11,204 nucleotides of DNA, from the NCBI GenBank assembly GCA_905198475.1, contig CAJKCQ010000068.1, positions 1-11,204 on the forward strand. Direction: 5' to 3'. A model generated the notes under the pieces. The model saw nothing but the letters and a program-made list of their open reading frames with translations, was not told where the DNA came from and searched no databases. Below, piece by piece: positions 1 through 6,717 of the stretch (its first letter is position 1; every line of letters begins with the position of its first letter). A program made the translations under genes and the position numbers. The stretch comes from an uncultured Sutterella sp. (GTDB lineage Bacteria > Pseudomonadota > Gammaproteobacteria > Burkholderiales > Burkholderiaceae_F).

Positions 1-47
1 AAAAGAGCCGGGTTGACAGCATCCGGGGAGGTAATGTATGATTTCAT
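1..47 (-). CDS. Start of a probable transposase (only about 15 codons in window)
   Basis: An ATG at 47-45 opens a frame without stops to the window edge and reads MKSYITSPDAVNPAL. It sits about 124 bases inside the inferred end of the insertion sequence, where a transposase gene normally begins. There is no clear Shine-Dalgarno sequence in front of it, but an inverted repeat lies immediately upstream. The fragment is too short to assign a family. The N-terminus is loosely reminiscent of large IS transposases such as those of the IS1634 family, which is only an impression. The rest of the gene lies left of the window. Confidence 0.45.
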   Translation of the reverse strand, partial: MKSYITSPDAVNPAL

Positions 48-111
48 AAAATGGGTGCTTTGTGTGTGTTGTTTTTGAACAGATTCAATCATATCACAAA
101 ACGCCCATTTT
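48..111 (-). repeat. Imperfect 17-bp inverted repeat just upstream of the transposase start
   Basis: The arms at 48-64 (aaaatgggtgctttgtg) and 95-111 (cacaaaacgcccatttt) are complementary at 15 of 17 positions, and both mismatches would be G-U pairs in RNA on one strand or the other. The spacer is 30 bases. The inner arm ends at the base before the ATG at 47, so a transcript could fold a stem right at the translation start. Many insertion sequences limit transposase synthesis from outside transcription with such a leader structure. That role is inferred here. Confidence 0.55.
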
Positions 112-170
112 TGCGTCTATAAGGGGCAAAATTTACAATCAAATCGAAGACTTAGATTTATAGCAGTGCC

Positions 171-994
171 CTTTATGATTTCGATCTTCTCGCTGCGAGC
201 GGACCACGGTTGCTGGACTACCTTATTTTTTGCATAACAGATAATATACTCATGCTCCACTTTAACCTGTGTTGGATTATTATCTGTAGCCGTTTGTATT
301 ACCAAGTTTCCAAGAAAATTAGAACTACCAAACAGTTCGTCACAGATTAGCTTGGTTGAATAAAGCTCATTGTCGTCAATTGAAATAAAGATTACCCCAT
401 CGTCGCTCAAAAAGTCGCGAGCCACCTTTAGGCGAGGATAGATCATGTTTAACCAGTCAGTATGAAATCTTCCATTAGTTTCTAGATTGCTGACCAGAAT
501 ATTACCTTGTTTATCAATTTGGCCACTCCTCGAGATATATCCTTCTTTACTTTCAGAAAAGCTATCCTTGTAAATAAAATCTGTTCCCGTATTATACGGC
601 GGATCAATATAGATTACCTTAACCTTACCAAGGTAGGACTCTCTGAGGCATTTCAAAACCTCAAGATTGTCACCTTCAATGTATATATTTTTAGCTTCAT
701 CAAAGCAAATGCTATCAAGTCGATTGGGTCTAAGTGTTGATTCTGCAGGGGCGTTTGCGATACAAATAGCTTTCCTTTTTTTTCTGGCCAGTTTAATCCA
801 TAACGTTCTTGAGGTCCATCAACTATTACCTTGGAAAGTTCCTGACGTAACTTATTAAAATCAATCATTCTCTCCAATTTGCCGTTTTCTCCAATACCTT
901 CGGTAATACAACACGGAAAGAGTGCACCTATCTTTTCAACATTAATTTCCGTTGAATTTATAGGCGTTTCGTCAATTTTATCCGGAATAAACAT
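171..994 (-). pseudogene. mod: Type III-style adenine DNA methyltransferase (Mod), frameshifted and truncated
   Basis: A Mod subunit adds a methyl group to adenine in the recognition site of a type III restriction-modification system and supplies sequence specificity to its Res partner. The N-terminal part carries the family block KLRQELSKVIVDGPQERY. Translation then leaves frame at an A8 run (776-783). In the neighbouring frame the protein resumes with ANAPAESTLRPNRL, then IYIEGDNLEVLKCLRESYLG and the catalytic DPPYNTG at 605-585. Adding one A joins the two halves with no missing residues. Homology ends at about 171 after roughly 275 residues, about half of a normal Mod. In this beta-class layout the target-recognition domain and the FxGxG AdoMet-binding motif follow DPPY, so both are lost. 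The start at 994 has GAGGAA eight bases upstream. The TTG at 656 opens the second frame only by chance. The gene is much richer in AT than the helicase. Confidence 0.88.
776..783 (-). repeat. A8 homopolymer at the mod frameshift
   Basis: On the coding strand the codons of residues W-P-E (GAA at 784-782) run into eight consecutive A followed by GG. Eight A gives the stopped frame (KKGKLF); nine A would give KKRKAICIANAP, which is the family consensus region. The tract is therefore the site of a one-base loss, of a reversible slippage switch, or of a sequencing error. Confidence 0.85.
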
Positions 995-1011
995 GATTAA
1001 AGTTCCTCAAA

Positions 1012-1650
1012 CTAGTTACGTTGTAGTTCGGCTTTTAGTTTTTGAATTTCTCGATGAAGATCAAACTTTCTCCGCGGTTGCTTCTCCGCATACATAGCCT
1101 TTTCTAGCCACGTGATCTGTTTCTCTAGCTTCTCACTCTCCTCAGCCCTCTTCAGCGCCTGCGAGAGGGTACTCTCCGAAACCTCTGTCCCATCTTCAAA
1201 CACAATGTCAGCTATTTGACGCTTGAAGCCGAGCCAAACGGCATCAAGATCCACACCTTCGAGTTTAAGGGAGGTTGTGTCTCCATATGTCGCAACCGAA
1301 CGCCAGGACGACACGATAAGCTTTTCGTGAAGAACGGCCATTTGCGCTTCCTCTTCAAAGGCGAGGCACAGCACAACCTTTTGCGGAATGAGACGAAGGA
1401 TCAGGCGCGCCACCCGTTCGTCGTAGTCGCGCACCTTCAAGGTAACCTTGAGGACGTAGATCCCTTTCACCCCCGGCCCTGCTGCCAGGGCCGGGATCGT
1501 CTGCGGCGAAATCTGGTTTACGAGTTCGAGTCGACTCACATTCGCGTCGAGCAAACGCCGTTCATCGGGCTTCAGATTGAACTTGTTCGCAAGGGCGGTC
1601 TTTGGTAGTTGTTTATGAATCTCCGTCGAGGCGGGTAGTCCGAGCATCAT
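1012..1650 (-). CDS. DUF4391 domain-containing protein
   Basis: A 212-residue protein of the DUF4391 family. Family hallmarks are the opening LGLPASTEIHKQLPK, the block LVNQISPQTIPALAAG, and a basic-hydrophobic middle (LRLIPQKVVLCL). DUF4391 proteins are repeatedly found beside PLD-type helicases and type III methyltransferases, but no biochemical role is established. The C-terminal 55 or so residues are highly charged and heptad-like, probably a coiled coil for partner binding. The start overlaps the helicase stop as ATGATG. The Shine-Dalgarno GAGG at 1657-1654 lies only 3 bases from the first ATG and 6 from the second, so translation may begin at the second Met (1647). Overlap implies translational coupling to the helicase. 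The last hundred bases become AT-rich, like mod. Confidence 0.88.
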   Translation of the reverse strand: MMLGLPASTEIHKQLPKTALANKFNLKPDERRLLDANVSRLELVNQISPQTIPALAAGPGVKGIYVLKVTLKVRDYDERVARLILRLIPQKVVLCLAFEEEAQMAVLHEKLIVSSWRSVATYGDTTSLKLEGVDLDAVWLGFKRQIADIVFEDGTEVSESTLSQALKRAEESEKLEKQITWLEKAMYAEKQPRRKFDLHREIQKLKAELQRN

Positions 1651-4600
1651 TCACCTCGCTTCACGACAAAGAAACTGATCAACTCAAAATCGCTCACGGT
1701 ACTTTGTTCCCGACCAAAGATCGGCTCGTCGTCCCCCTCAAGGAAGGCGTCGAGAGTGCTCTTTTCGCGCCCCTCGCCAATCGCCGAGACGGCACGGTTG
1801 AGAAGGTCCGAATAGGGCCCCATACGGCTTCCGTCGCGCGTTTCCTTGTTGAAAGCACGACAAAGGGCTTCGTCAGGAGCGGACCGCCCTTTGGCGAGAT
1901 GACGCAACCGATCGAGAAGTGTTTTAGGGTCAAGATGATTAACGACCGTTTCGCCCGTCGCGTCCACGTAGACCATGTAGAAGGGGTGAATGCGGTTTCG
2001 TACATCGAGAGGTTCGTCCTCCTTAATGCTTCGAAGCACAAAGATCGCCCCTTCGGGAGACTCGTCGTCGCTGCGAAGGACAGCATGTAGCCCGTGCGGT
2101 GCTCGCTCCGTCTCCGGGTGTTCTTTCATGTAGGCGAGCAAATCCATACGGAACTCAGTCAAGCCAAGATCCATGATCGAAATGCCGCTATTCATGTCTT
2201 CAAGGTCGAGAATCTCGTGCTGGAGGCGCTTCAACTGCTGCTCGCGGAAGTGAATGTCGTTTTGCTCCTCGGGCGAAAGCGGATTCTCGTCCCCAGTCGA
2301 CGTGAGAACCGAAACCTTCATGCGTGCTTCAACACGGGCCTTCAGATCAATGTACTCGTCCAACTCTATGTCGGGCCAGTAGTTGACAAGCTGGATTACC
2401 TCGTTGGCGGATCCGATTCGGTCGATGCGGCCGAAGCGCTGAATAATGCGCACCGGATTCCAGTGAATATCGAAATTGATGAGATAGTCACAATCCTGAA
2501 GGTTTTGGCCTTCGCTGATGCAATCGGTGGCAATCAGGAGATCGATTTCACCTTCGACCTGCGGGCACGCCACGGCCTTCTCCTTAGAGCGGGGAGAAAA
2601 AAGCGTAAGGGTCGTGTTGAAGTCGAGCTTTGTTTTCGTCTTCAGAGTCGTGCGCGAGTCGATCTGCCCGGTCACAAGCGCCGTGTGCAGGCCGAAATTC
2701 GCCAACATGAAGGGCGCAATGTGATCGTAGAGATACTGAGCCGTATCCGCAAAGGCCGTGAAGAGGATCACCTTCTTGTTGCCCGAGTTGATCGGGCGGG
2801 CAATCTTGGTCGCCAGGTCCGCTTTCAACTGTTGCAACTTCCCGTCGTGCTCGGGTGTGATGTTCGCGATGCGTGAGAGCAACTGATCCAAGAGCTCCAA
2901 ATCCTGACGAAGGTATTCGGACCAAAGGACGCAGTCCATGTCTGACAACGCAATCGTCATCGACTTTGTAGCAACGGTCAGCGTCTCTTCCAACGCCTCG
3001 GCTTCGTCGGCTTCGATCGTGCCGTCGGGTTCGAGTGCAGTCGTGACGCGGAGGCCGGAACGTTCCGCATACCCTGCTTCTTTAATTCGATCAAGCCAAA
3101 CGCAGATTTGATCGCGAACTCGTTCAAGCGTCAACCGGAACGAATTTACCGAACTCTCGAGACGCTTCAGGAGGTTCACGCTCATAAGCTGGCGAATCCC
3201 GAGTTCTCGCCCTTCGAGGCTCAAGCCCCGCGCCCCGCCCATTTGGGCATAAACCGAAACGCGCGAAGGCAGAATGAAAGAGGACGGCGTGTAAACGGCA
3301 AGGTTCAATTGCCGAAGGAGCTCGAAGATTTCCTCATAGTCGGGAGCTCCCGGCTGATCGGTGAGTTTCGGACTGCGCGAAAGCGGCGCGAGGCGCTTCG
3401 GAAAGCGACCGATGTCGGTCGTATCGTAATAACGCTCGATGTGTCGACGGCTGCGCGCTATCGTCACTGCGTCGAGAATCTCAAAAAAATCGTAAGGCAA
3501 TGCCTCCTGCAACGCCTTGGCCGTGCGTTCCTCGGGCGGACGCTTTGTCCATTCGTTGTAGGCACCCTGGGCCTGACGGAACGTCTCATCGATTCCGTTG
3601 CGGACCTCAAGCCGTTCGTCCATTTCCTCGACCTTACCTTCGTAAGCAAGTTGCAACTGGTTCTTCAGGTCGGAAAAACGATTGTTGACGGGCGTCGCCG
3701 AGAGCATCAAGACCTTGGTCTTGACGCCCTCTCGAATAATGCGTGTCATCAGGCGCTCGTATCGGTTCTCGTAATTCGCCTTTGTCGAGTAGCCGTTACG
3801 GAAGTTGTGCGATTCGTCGATTACGACCAAGTCGTAATTCCCCCAGTTGATGAGGGAGAGATCCAAACCGTTCGACTCGCCTTTGCGGCGCGAAAGATCC
3901 GAGTGGTAGAGAACGTCATAGCGAAACCGGTCTCCAGCCAAGACGTTCGTTGTGTAGTTGTTTTTCCAAGTCGTCCAGTTGTTGTTCAACTTCTTCGGAC
4001 ACAGCACGAGCACGCGCTGGTTGCGGCTTTCGTAGTATTTAATGACCGCAAGCGCAGTGAAGGTTTTACCCAAACCCACGCTGTCGGCAAGAATACACCC
4101 GTTGTACTTCTCAAGCTTTTGAATGAGGGCAAACGCCGCGTCCTTCTGGAAGTTGTAGAGCTTATGCCATATGAGACTCTTACGAAAGCCCGTATCCTCG
4201 TTGGGTAGAACGTCTTCGGTGAGATCTTCCAAAAAGCGGCTAAAGACGTTGGAAAGCGTGACGTAGTAGAGAAACTCGGGCGAATTCTCGCGATAGAGCG
4301 TCTCGATGTTTTCGAGTACTTCTTCGGTGACGTCACGGACCTTGGAGGGGTCGTTCCACACGGAGTCGAACGTGGCGAGCGCCACGGTCGCATTCGGCGC
4401 CGAGAGGCGCAGAATCTGCGTCGCATACGCGGCTCCGCGTTCCAACCCCAAAGCTGTCGTCGTGAAGTCTTGAACGGGAAAGAACTGAAGGGCCTCATCG
4501 CCGCGACCGCAAATGACTTCCCCCACCATAGCGCCGTCCATAAGGCTTGTTCTGAAGCGGGCCGATCGGCGAATCCAGTTCGCGCATTCGCGCGCAATGG

Positions 4601-4904
4601 CGCGCTGCGTCAACTGATTGCGCAGTTTGATTTCAAAGGCTGTCCCGAAAAGCGCACGTTCGCGACCGAGTTGCGGAATGAAGAATTCGCGCGATGCTTT
4701 TGTTGCCTTGTCCGAAGAGAACGTTGGTGAGGTGTACAGAAAACGCAGCTCCTCGACACCCGACAGTTCTTCACGCAATGCTTCGTATGCATAGATCGAG
4801 AAAACCGCGCCGGCGATAGCGAGTCGGCCACTTTTTCTGATCGATTCGCGAAGTCCGTCAACGAGTTTCAGATCAACATTGTCGTAGGTCTTCAGGTCAA
4901 GCAT
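1647..4904 (-). CDS. SNF2-type helicase with PLD-like N-terminal domain
   Basis: A 1085-residue superfamily 2 helicase/translocase. Motifs in order are Walker A ADSVGLGKT (Lys280), motif II DESH (363-366), motif III SATP (402-405), a C-terminal RecA lobe beginning KVILFTAF, motif V-like ATDCISEGQNLQ and motif VI QRFGRIDRIG (822-831), so the ATPase is complete. The first 260 residues resemble the PLD-like module seen at the N-terminus of this family, but I see no HxK...D catalytic motif, so it may be a binding domain rather than a nuclease. The ATG at 4904 is preferred over the GTG at 4940 because AGGAGA lies 7 bases upstream of it. This makes a 13-base overlap with the upstream small gene. 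Relatives sit in operons with DUF4391, a type III-like methyltransferase and a restriction helicase, pointing to anti-phage defence. No frameshift is seen. Confidence 0.92.
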   Translation of the reverse strand: MLDLKTYDNVDLKLVDGLRESIRKSGRLAIAGAVFSIYAYEALREELSGVEELRFLYTSPTFSSDKATKASREFFIPQLGRERALFGTAFEIKLRNQLTQRAIARECANWIRRSARFRTSLMDGAMVGEVICGRGDEALQFFPVQDFTTTALGLERGAAYATQILRLSAPNATVALATFDSVWNDPSKVRDVTEEVLENIETLYRENSPEFLYYVTLSNVFSRFLEDLTEDVLPNEDTGFRKSLIWHKLYNFQKDAAFALIQKLEKYNGCILADSVGLGKTFTALAVIKYYESRNQRVLVLCPKKLNNNWTTWKNNYTTNVLAGDRFRYDVLYHSDLSRRKGESNGLDLSLINWGNYDLVVIDESHNFRNGYSTKANYENRYERLMTRIIREGVKTKVLMLSATPVNNRFSDLKNQLQLAYEGKVEEMDERLEVRNGIDETFRQAQGAYNEWTKRPPEERTAKALQEALPYDFFEILDAVTIARSRRHIERYYDTTDIGRFPKRLAPLSRSPKLTDQPGAPDYEEIFELLRQLNLAVYTPSSFILPSRVSVYAQMGGARGLSLEGRELGIRQLMSVNLLKRLESSVNSFRLTLERVRDQICVWLDRIKEAGYAERSGLRVTTALEPDGTIEADEAEALEETLTVATKSMTIALSDMDCVLWSEYLRQDLELLDQLLSRIANITPEHDGKLQQLKADLATKIARPINSGNKKVILFTAFADTAQYLYDHIAPFMLANFGLHTALVTGQIDSRTTLKTKTKLDFNTTLTLFSPRSKEKAVACPQVEGEIDLLIATDCISEGQNLQDCDYLINFDIHWNPVRIIQRFGRIDRIGSANEVIQLVNYWPDIELDEYIDLKARVEARMKVSVLTSTGDENPLSPEEQNDIHFREQQLKRLQHEILDLEDMNSGISIMDLGLTEFRMDLLAYMKEHPETERAPHGLHAVLRSDDESPEGAIFVLRSIKEDEPLDVRNRIHPFYMVYVDATGETVVNHLDPKTLLDRLRHLAKGRSAPDEALCRAFNKETRDGSRMGPYSDLLNRAVSAIGEGREKSTLDAFLEGDDEPIFGREQSTVSDFELISFFVVKRGE

Positions 4905-5272
4905 TCGCGAATCTCCTCTTTGAGGCATGCGAGCAACCACGCTTTGCCACCCAACGCGATAAACCGCTCATACTCGACCTCGGTAAATGCCAGAGACACA
5001 ACGCGTGTCACTTCGAGGTCGGCGTGGTCGGAAAGATATGCAGCATCCACCGCCGTCTTCACAAACTTCGAATTGCCGAGCGCCTTCAGTTTCGCTGCCG
5101 TATCAGAAGGCAACGAAAGCGTCACGATACGGCGACCTTGAGGATAAACAACAGGGCGCCCGATTTTGGCTCCGTTTTTGGGGTGCTCGGAAGATTTGGT
5201 CATTACTTTCGTATTTAGATAATTACGAATCTCTTCATTGTATCCCAACGATAATGATTCAGACGTACTCAT
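4892..5272 (-). CDS. Small protein with two ribbon-helix-helix-like units; possible operon repressor
   Basis: A 126-residue protein that I do not recognise by name. After a flexible N-terminus comes GRPVVYPQGRR (38-48). Then follows a strand-helix-helix pattern typical of ribbon-helix-helix DNA-binding proteins (RIVTLSLP, then two helices, about 48-80). A second segment at about 90-122 has the same order (RVVSLAF, then an ALGG turn and a helix) and aligns with the first without gaps at low identity. It is the first gene of the defence-type operon and overlaps the helicase start by 13 bases, so it may be an autoregulator or a subunit made in step with the helicase. ATG 5272 has only a weak purine stretch (AAGAAG) upstream; Met24 (5203) is an alternative start with an equally poor site. 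No convincing promoter was found upstream. Confidence 0.7.
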   Translation of the reverse strand: MSTSESLSLGYNEEIRNYLNTKVMTKSSEHPKNGAKIGRPVVYPQGRRIVTLSLPSDTAAKLKALGNSKFVKTAVDAAYLSDHADLEVTRVVSLAFTEVEYERFIALGGKAWLLACLKEEIRECLT

Positions 5273-5369
5273 TTCGACTTCTTAGTGGGAACATGCTCAA
5301 ATTGACGCAAAACTCAGGAGAGGCGGGCGGCCCGAAGAATGTGCGATGAACCTCACCCGGGCACTCGAT

Positions 5370-5388
5370 GCACGCCTCTGGTGCGTGC
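5370..5388. repeat. Small hairpin in the 172-base spacer downstream of the HTH protein gene
   Basis: GCACGC (5370-5375) and GCGTGC (5383-5388) form a 6-bp stem with a 7-base loop; the outer bases GGGCAC/GTGCCC offer an alternative pairing. No T-run follows on either strand, so it is not a typical intrinsic terminator. The spacer 5273-5444 otherwise holds nothing that I can assign. It marks the change from GC-rich host sequence to the lower-GC island. Confidence 0.35.
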
Positions 5389-5444
5389 CCTTCGAGGTAC
5401 GGGCGCGGCCCGCCGGTGATGGGCGGTCAGAGGCGGATGGAGGC

Positions 5445-6338
5445 TCAGAAGAGCGCGCCCTGCTGCGGCGCGTCCTCGGGGCGCTCCTCCTTCTTCGAGA
5501 GGAGCGTGCCCGCGAGGTATTCATCCATCCAGGATGAGACGACGGAGCGCGGCAGCTGCAGCGTCCGGGCGACCGTCTCCACGGAGCCGCCCTTCTGAAA
5601 GGCGGCGAGCGCCTCGGTCTTGAGGGCGTCGTCCAAGGGGGTGGGCTTTCTGCGGCGGCGGCTCTTCTTCTTCGGAGAGCCGGCCGCGGGAGACTCTCCC
5701 ACGGCATTCGAGGTGCGCGTCCGGCGCTTCCCCGGCGCCTTCGTCGCCGCGGCCTCAGACTTCTCCTTCGTCGCCCTGCGGCGCCGGCGCTTCGGGGCCG
5801 AATCCGGGTGTTCGGCCGCAAAGGCCTCTTCGGTGGCGAGGTCTCCGAAGGGAATGGCTTCCGCGACGGGCGCGGCGGCGGGGACGGGCGGGTGACGGAC
5901 CTCCGGTGCAGTCCCTTCCGGCAGCTCCTCCGGCTGCGCTTCAACGGAACCGGAGGTTTCAGCGTGGGCTTCCTGAGACGCATCAGACGCTTCAGGCATT
6001 TGAGGCGCCTGAGGCTTCTCAGATGGCTCGGGCGTCTGCGTATGGAGGAGTGGCGAGTCGGGGGTGTAGTTCTCCGTCTTCTCGACTTCCGGCGCCCGGC
6101 CGACGCCGTAGATCGAGAGCGCGTCCTTGAGGATCCGCGGACGCGCAGGGGGCACGGAGGACGTGGACTCCGGGGCGGCGGCTGGGGAGGGAGCGGGCGG
6201 CGGGTCCGCCGGCTCCATCGCGAGCGCGGGCATCGGCTTGTGGTCTTCGGAGCGGTCCTTCTGCGCGGCCTCGTCGTCCGGGGACGGTTGGGCGGGCTGA
6301 CGGCGGTCGAAGAACGAGAAGAGCGTCGAGAGAGCCAT
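5445..6338 (-). CDS. Proline-rich, basic protein with C-terminal helix-turn-helix; function unknown
   Basis: A 297-residue protein with three zones. Residues 1-13 (MALSTLFSFFDRR) look like an ordered N-terminal cap. Residues 14 to about 180 are low complexity, rich in Pro, Ala, Glu and Ser. Residues 182-234 are strongly basic with RRRRR, KKK and RRRRK clusters, resembling histone H1-like tails. The last 60 residues contain a helix-turn-helix (about 241-275) of the kind found in Hin-like and transposase-type binding domains (GGSVETVARTLQLPRSVVSS), ending in GALF. DNA binding is a reasonable inference; its target and role are unknown. This frame was chosen over a longer overlapping minus-strand frame because only this one gives an ordered domain. 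No Shine-Dalgarno sequence precedes the ATG. The gene is single and divergent from the acetyltransferase. Confidence 0.75.
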   Translation of the reverse strand: MALSTLFSFFDRRQPAQPSPDDEAAQKDRSEDHKPMPALAMEPADPPPAPSPAAAPESTSSVPPARPRILKDALSIYGVGRAPEVEKTENYTPDSPLLHTQTPEPSEKPQAPQMPEASDASQEAHAETSGSVEAQPEELPEGTAPEVRHPPVPAAAPVAEAIPFGDLATEEAFAAEHPDSAPKRRRRRATKEKSEAAATKAPGKRRTRTSNAVGESPAAGSPKKKSRRRRKPTPLDDALKTEALAAFQKGGSVETVARTLQLPRSVVSSWMDEYLAGTLLSKKEERPEDAPQQGALF

Positions 6339-6717
6339 TGAGGGTTTTCTGAGAGAGGTCTTTGAATCGAACGATACCTCAGGCGGGCTCCTGGTGGCCT
6401 TAAGACGAGGGCGGCTGGTCCTTGGTCAAACCCCAATGCGTCCCATGGCGGCGCGGATCTCCCCGTTCTTGGACGGCGTTGATGGGTTGCGCGCGCCCTA
6501 CGGTTCAAGCGCCTTCATCCGGGATTTCAACGGGGCTTGCCGACGGGGTGCGCCCCGGGCGGGACGCCCTTGAAGCCTCGTCCTCCGTCGCCCCGCCTCC
6601 CTCTGCCCGTACGCAGAGGGACTCCGGCGGAGTGCTCAGACGGGCGGGCCGGAGGGCGGCGTCCCTCCTAATAGAATGGAAACCTCCCGAACCCCTTCAC
6701 GCACCCGAAGCCTAGCC
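6339..6717. other. Divergent intergenic region without a gene
   Basis: This spacer of about 380 bases separates two divergent genes and should hold both promoters. Very high GC makes promoter calling unreliable. On the plus strand TAGAAT (6672-6677) is the only decent -10 candidate, and it lacks a matching -35. The one conspicuous structure is the hairpin pair at 6599-6633. Confidence 0.5.
6599..6633. repeat. Two adjacent perfect hairpins
   Basis: CCCTCTGC (6599-6606) pairs with GCAGAGGG (6613-6620) around a 6-base loop, and ACTCC (6621-6625) pairs with GGAGT (6629-6633) around GGC, directly abutting the first. Neither is followed by a T-run on either strand. They lie about 85 bases upstream of the acetyltransferase start and could be part of its leader, an operator, or a REP-like element. 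Confidence 0.55.

Larger units (their letters stand above)
1..171 (-). mobile_element. Left end of an insertion sequence inserted in mod (partial)
   Basis: Homology to type III Mod proteins runs through the residues SEKIEII and then stops abruptly near 171. From there to 1, on the minus strand, come AT-rich non-coding sequence, an imperfect inverted repeat and the start of a new reading frame at 47. This is the layout of an insertion-sequence end with its transposase leader. Short near-complementary arms at 119-128 and 165-174 lie close to the junction and may belong to the terminal inverted repeat. The other end and any target duplication are outside the window, so the exact boundary is uncertain by several bases. 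The IS family is not recognised with confidence. Confidence 0.6.

Noticed and set aside
3108..4208. 366-codon plus-strand frame inside the helicase gene
   Set aside because: It is antisense to intact helicase motifs I to III and resembles no family.
171..5272. Classical DISARM system
   Set aside because: The PLD-like part is fused to the helicase, no DUF1998 (DrmB) gene is present and the methyltransferase is of type III style.
5260..5435. Open minus-strand frame of about 55 codons between the helix-turn-helix protein and the small RHH-like gene
   Set aside because: It follows a stop directly, has no usable start before its last few codons and resembles nothing.
5297..6508. 403-codon minus-strand frame overlapping the helix-turn-helix protein
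   Set aside because: Almost entirely Arg, Pro and Ser with no ordered segment; the 297-residue frame contains a recognisable domain at its end.
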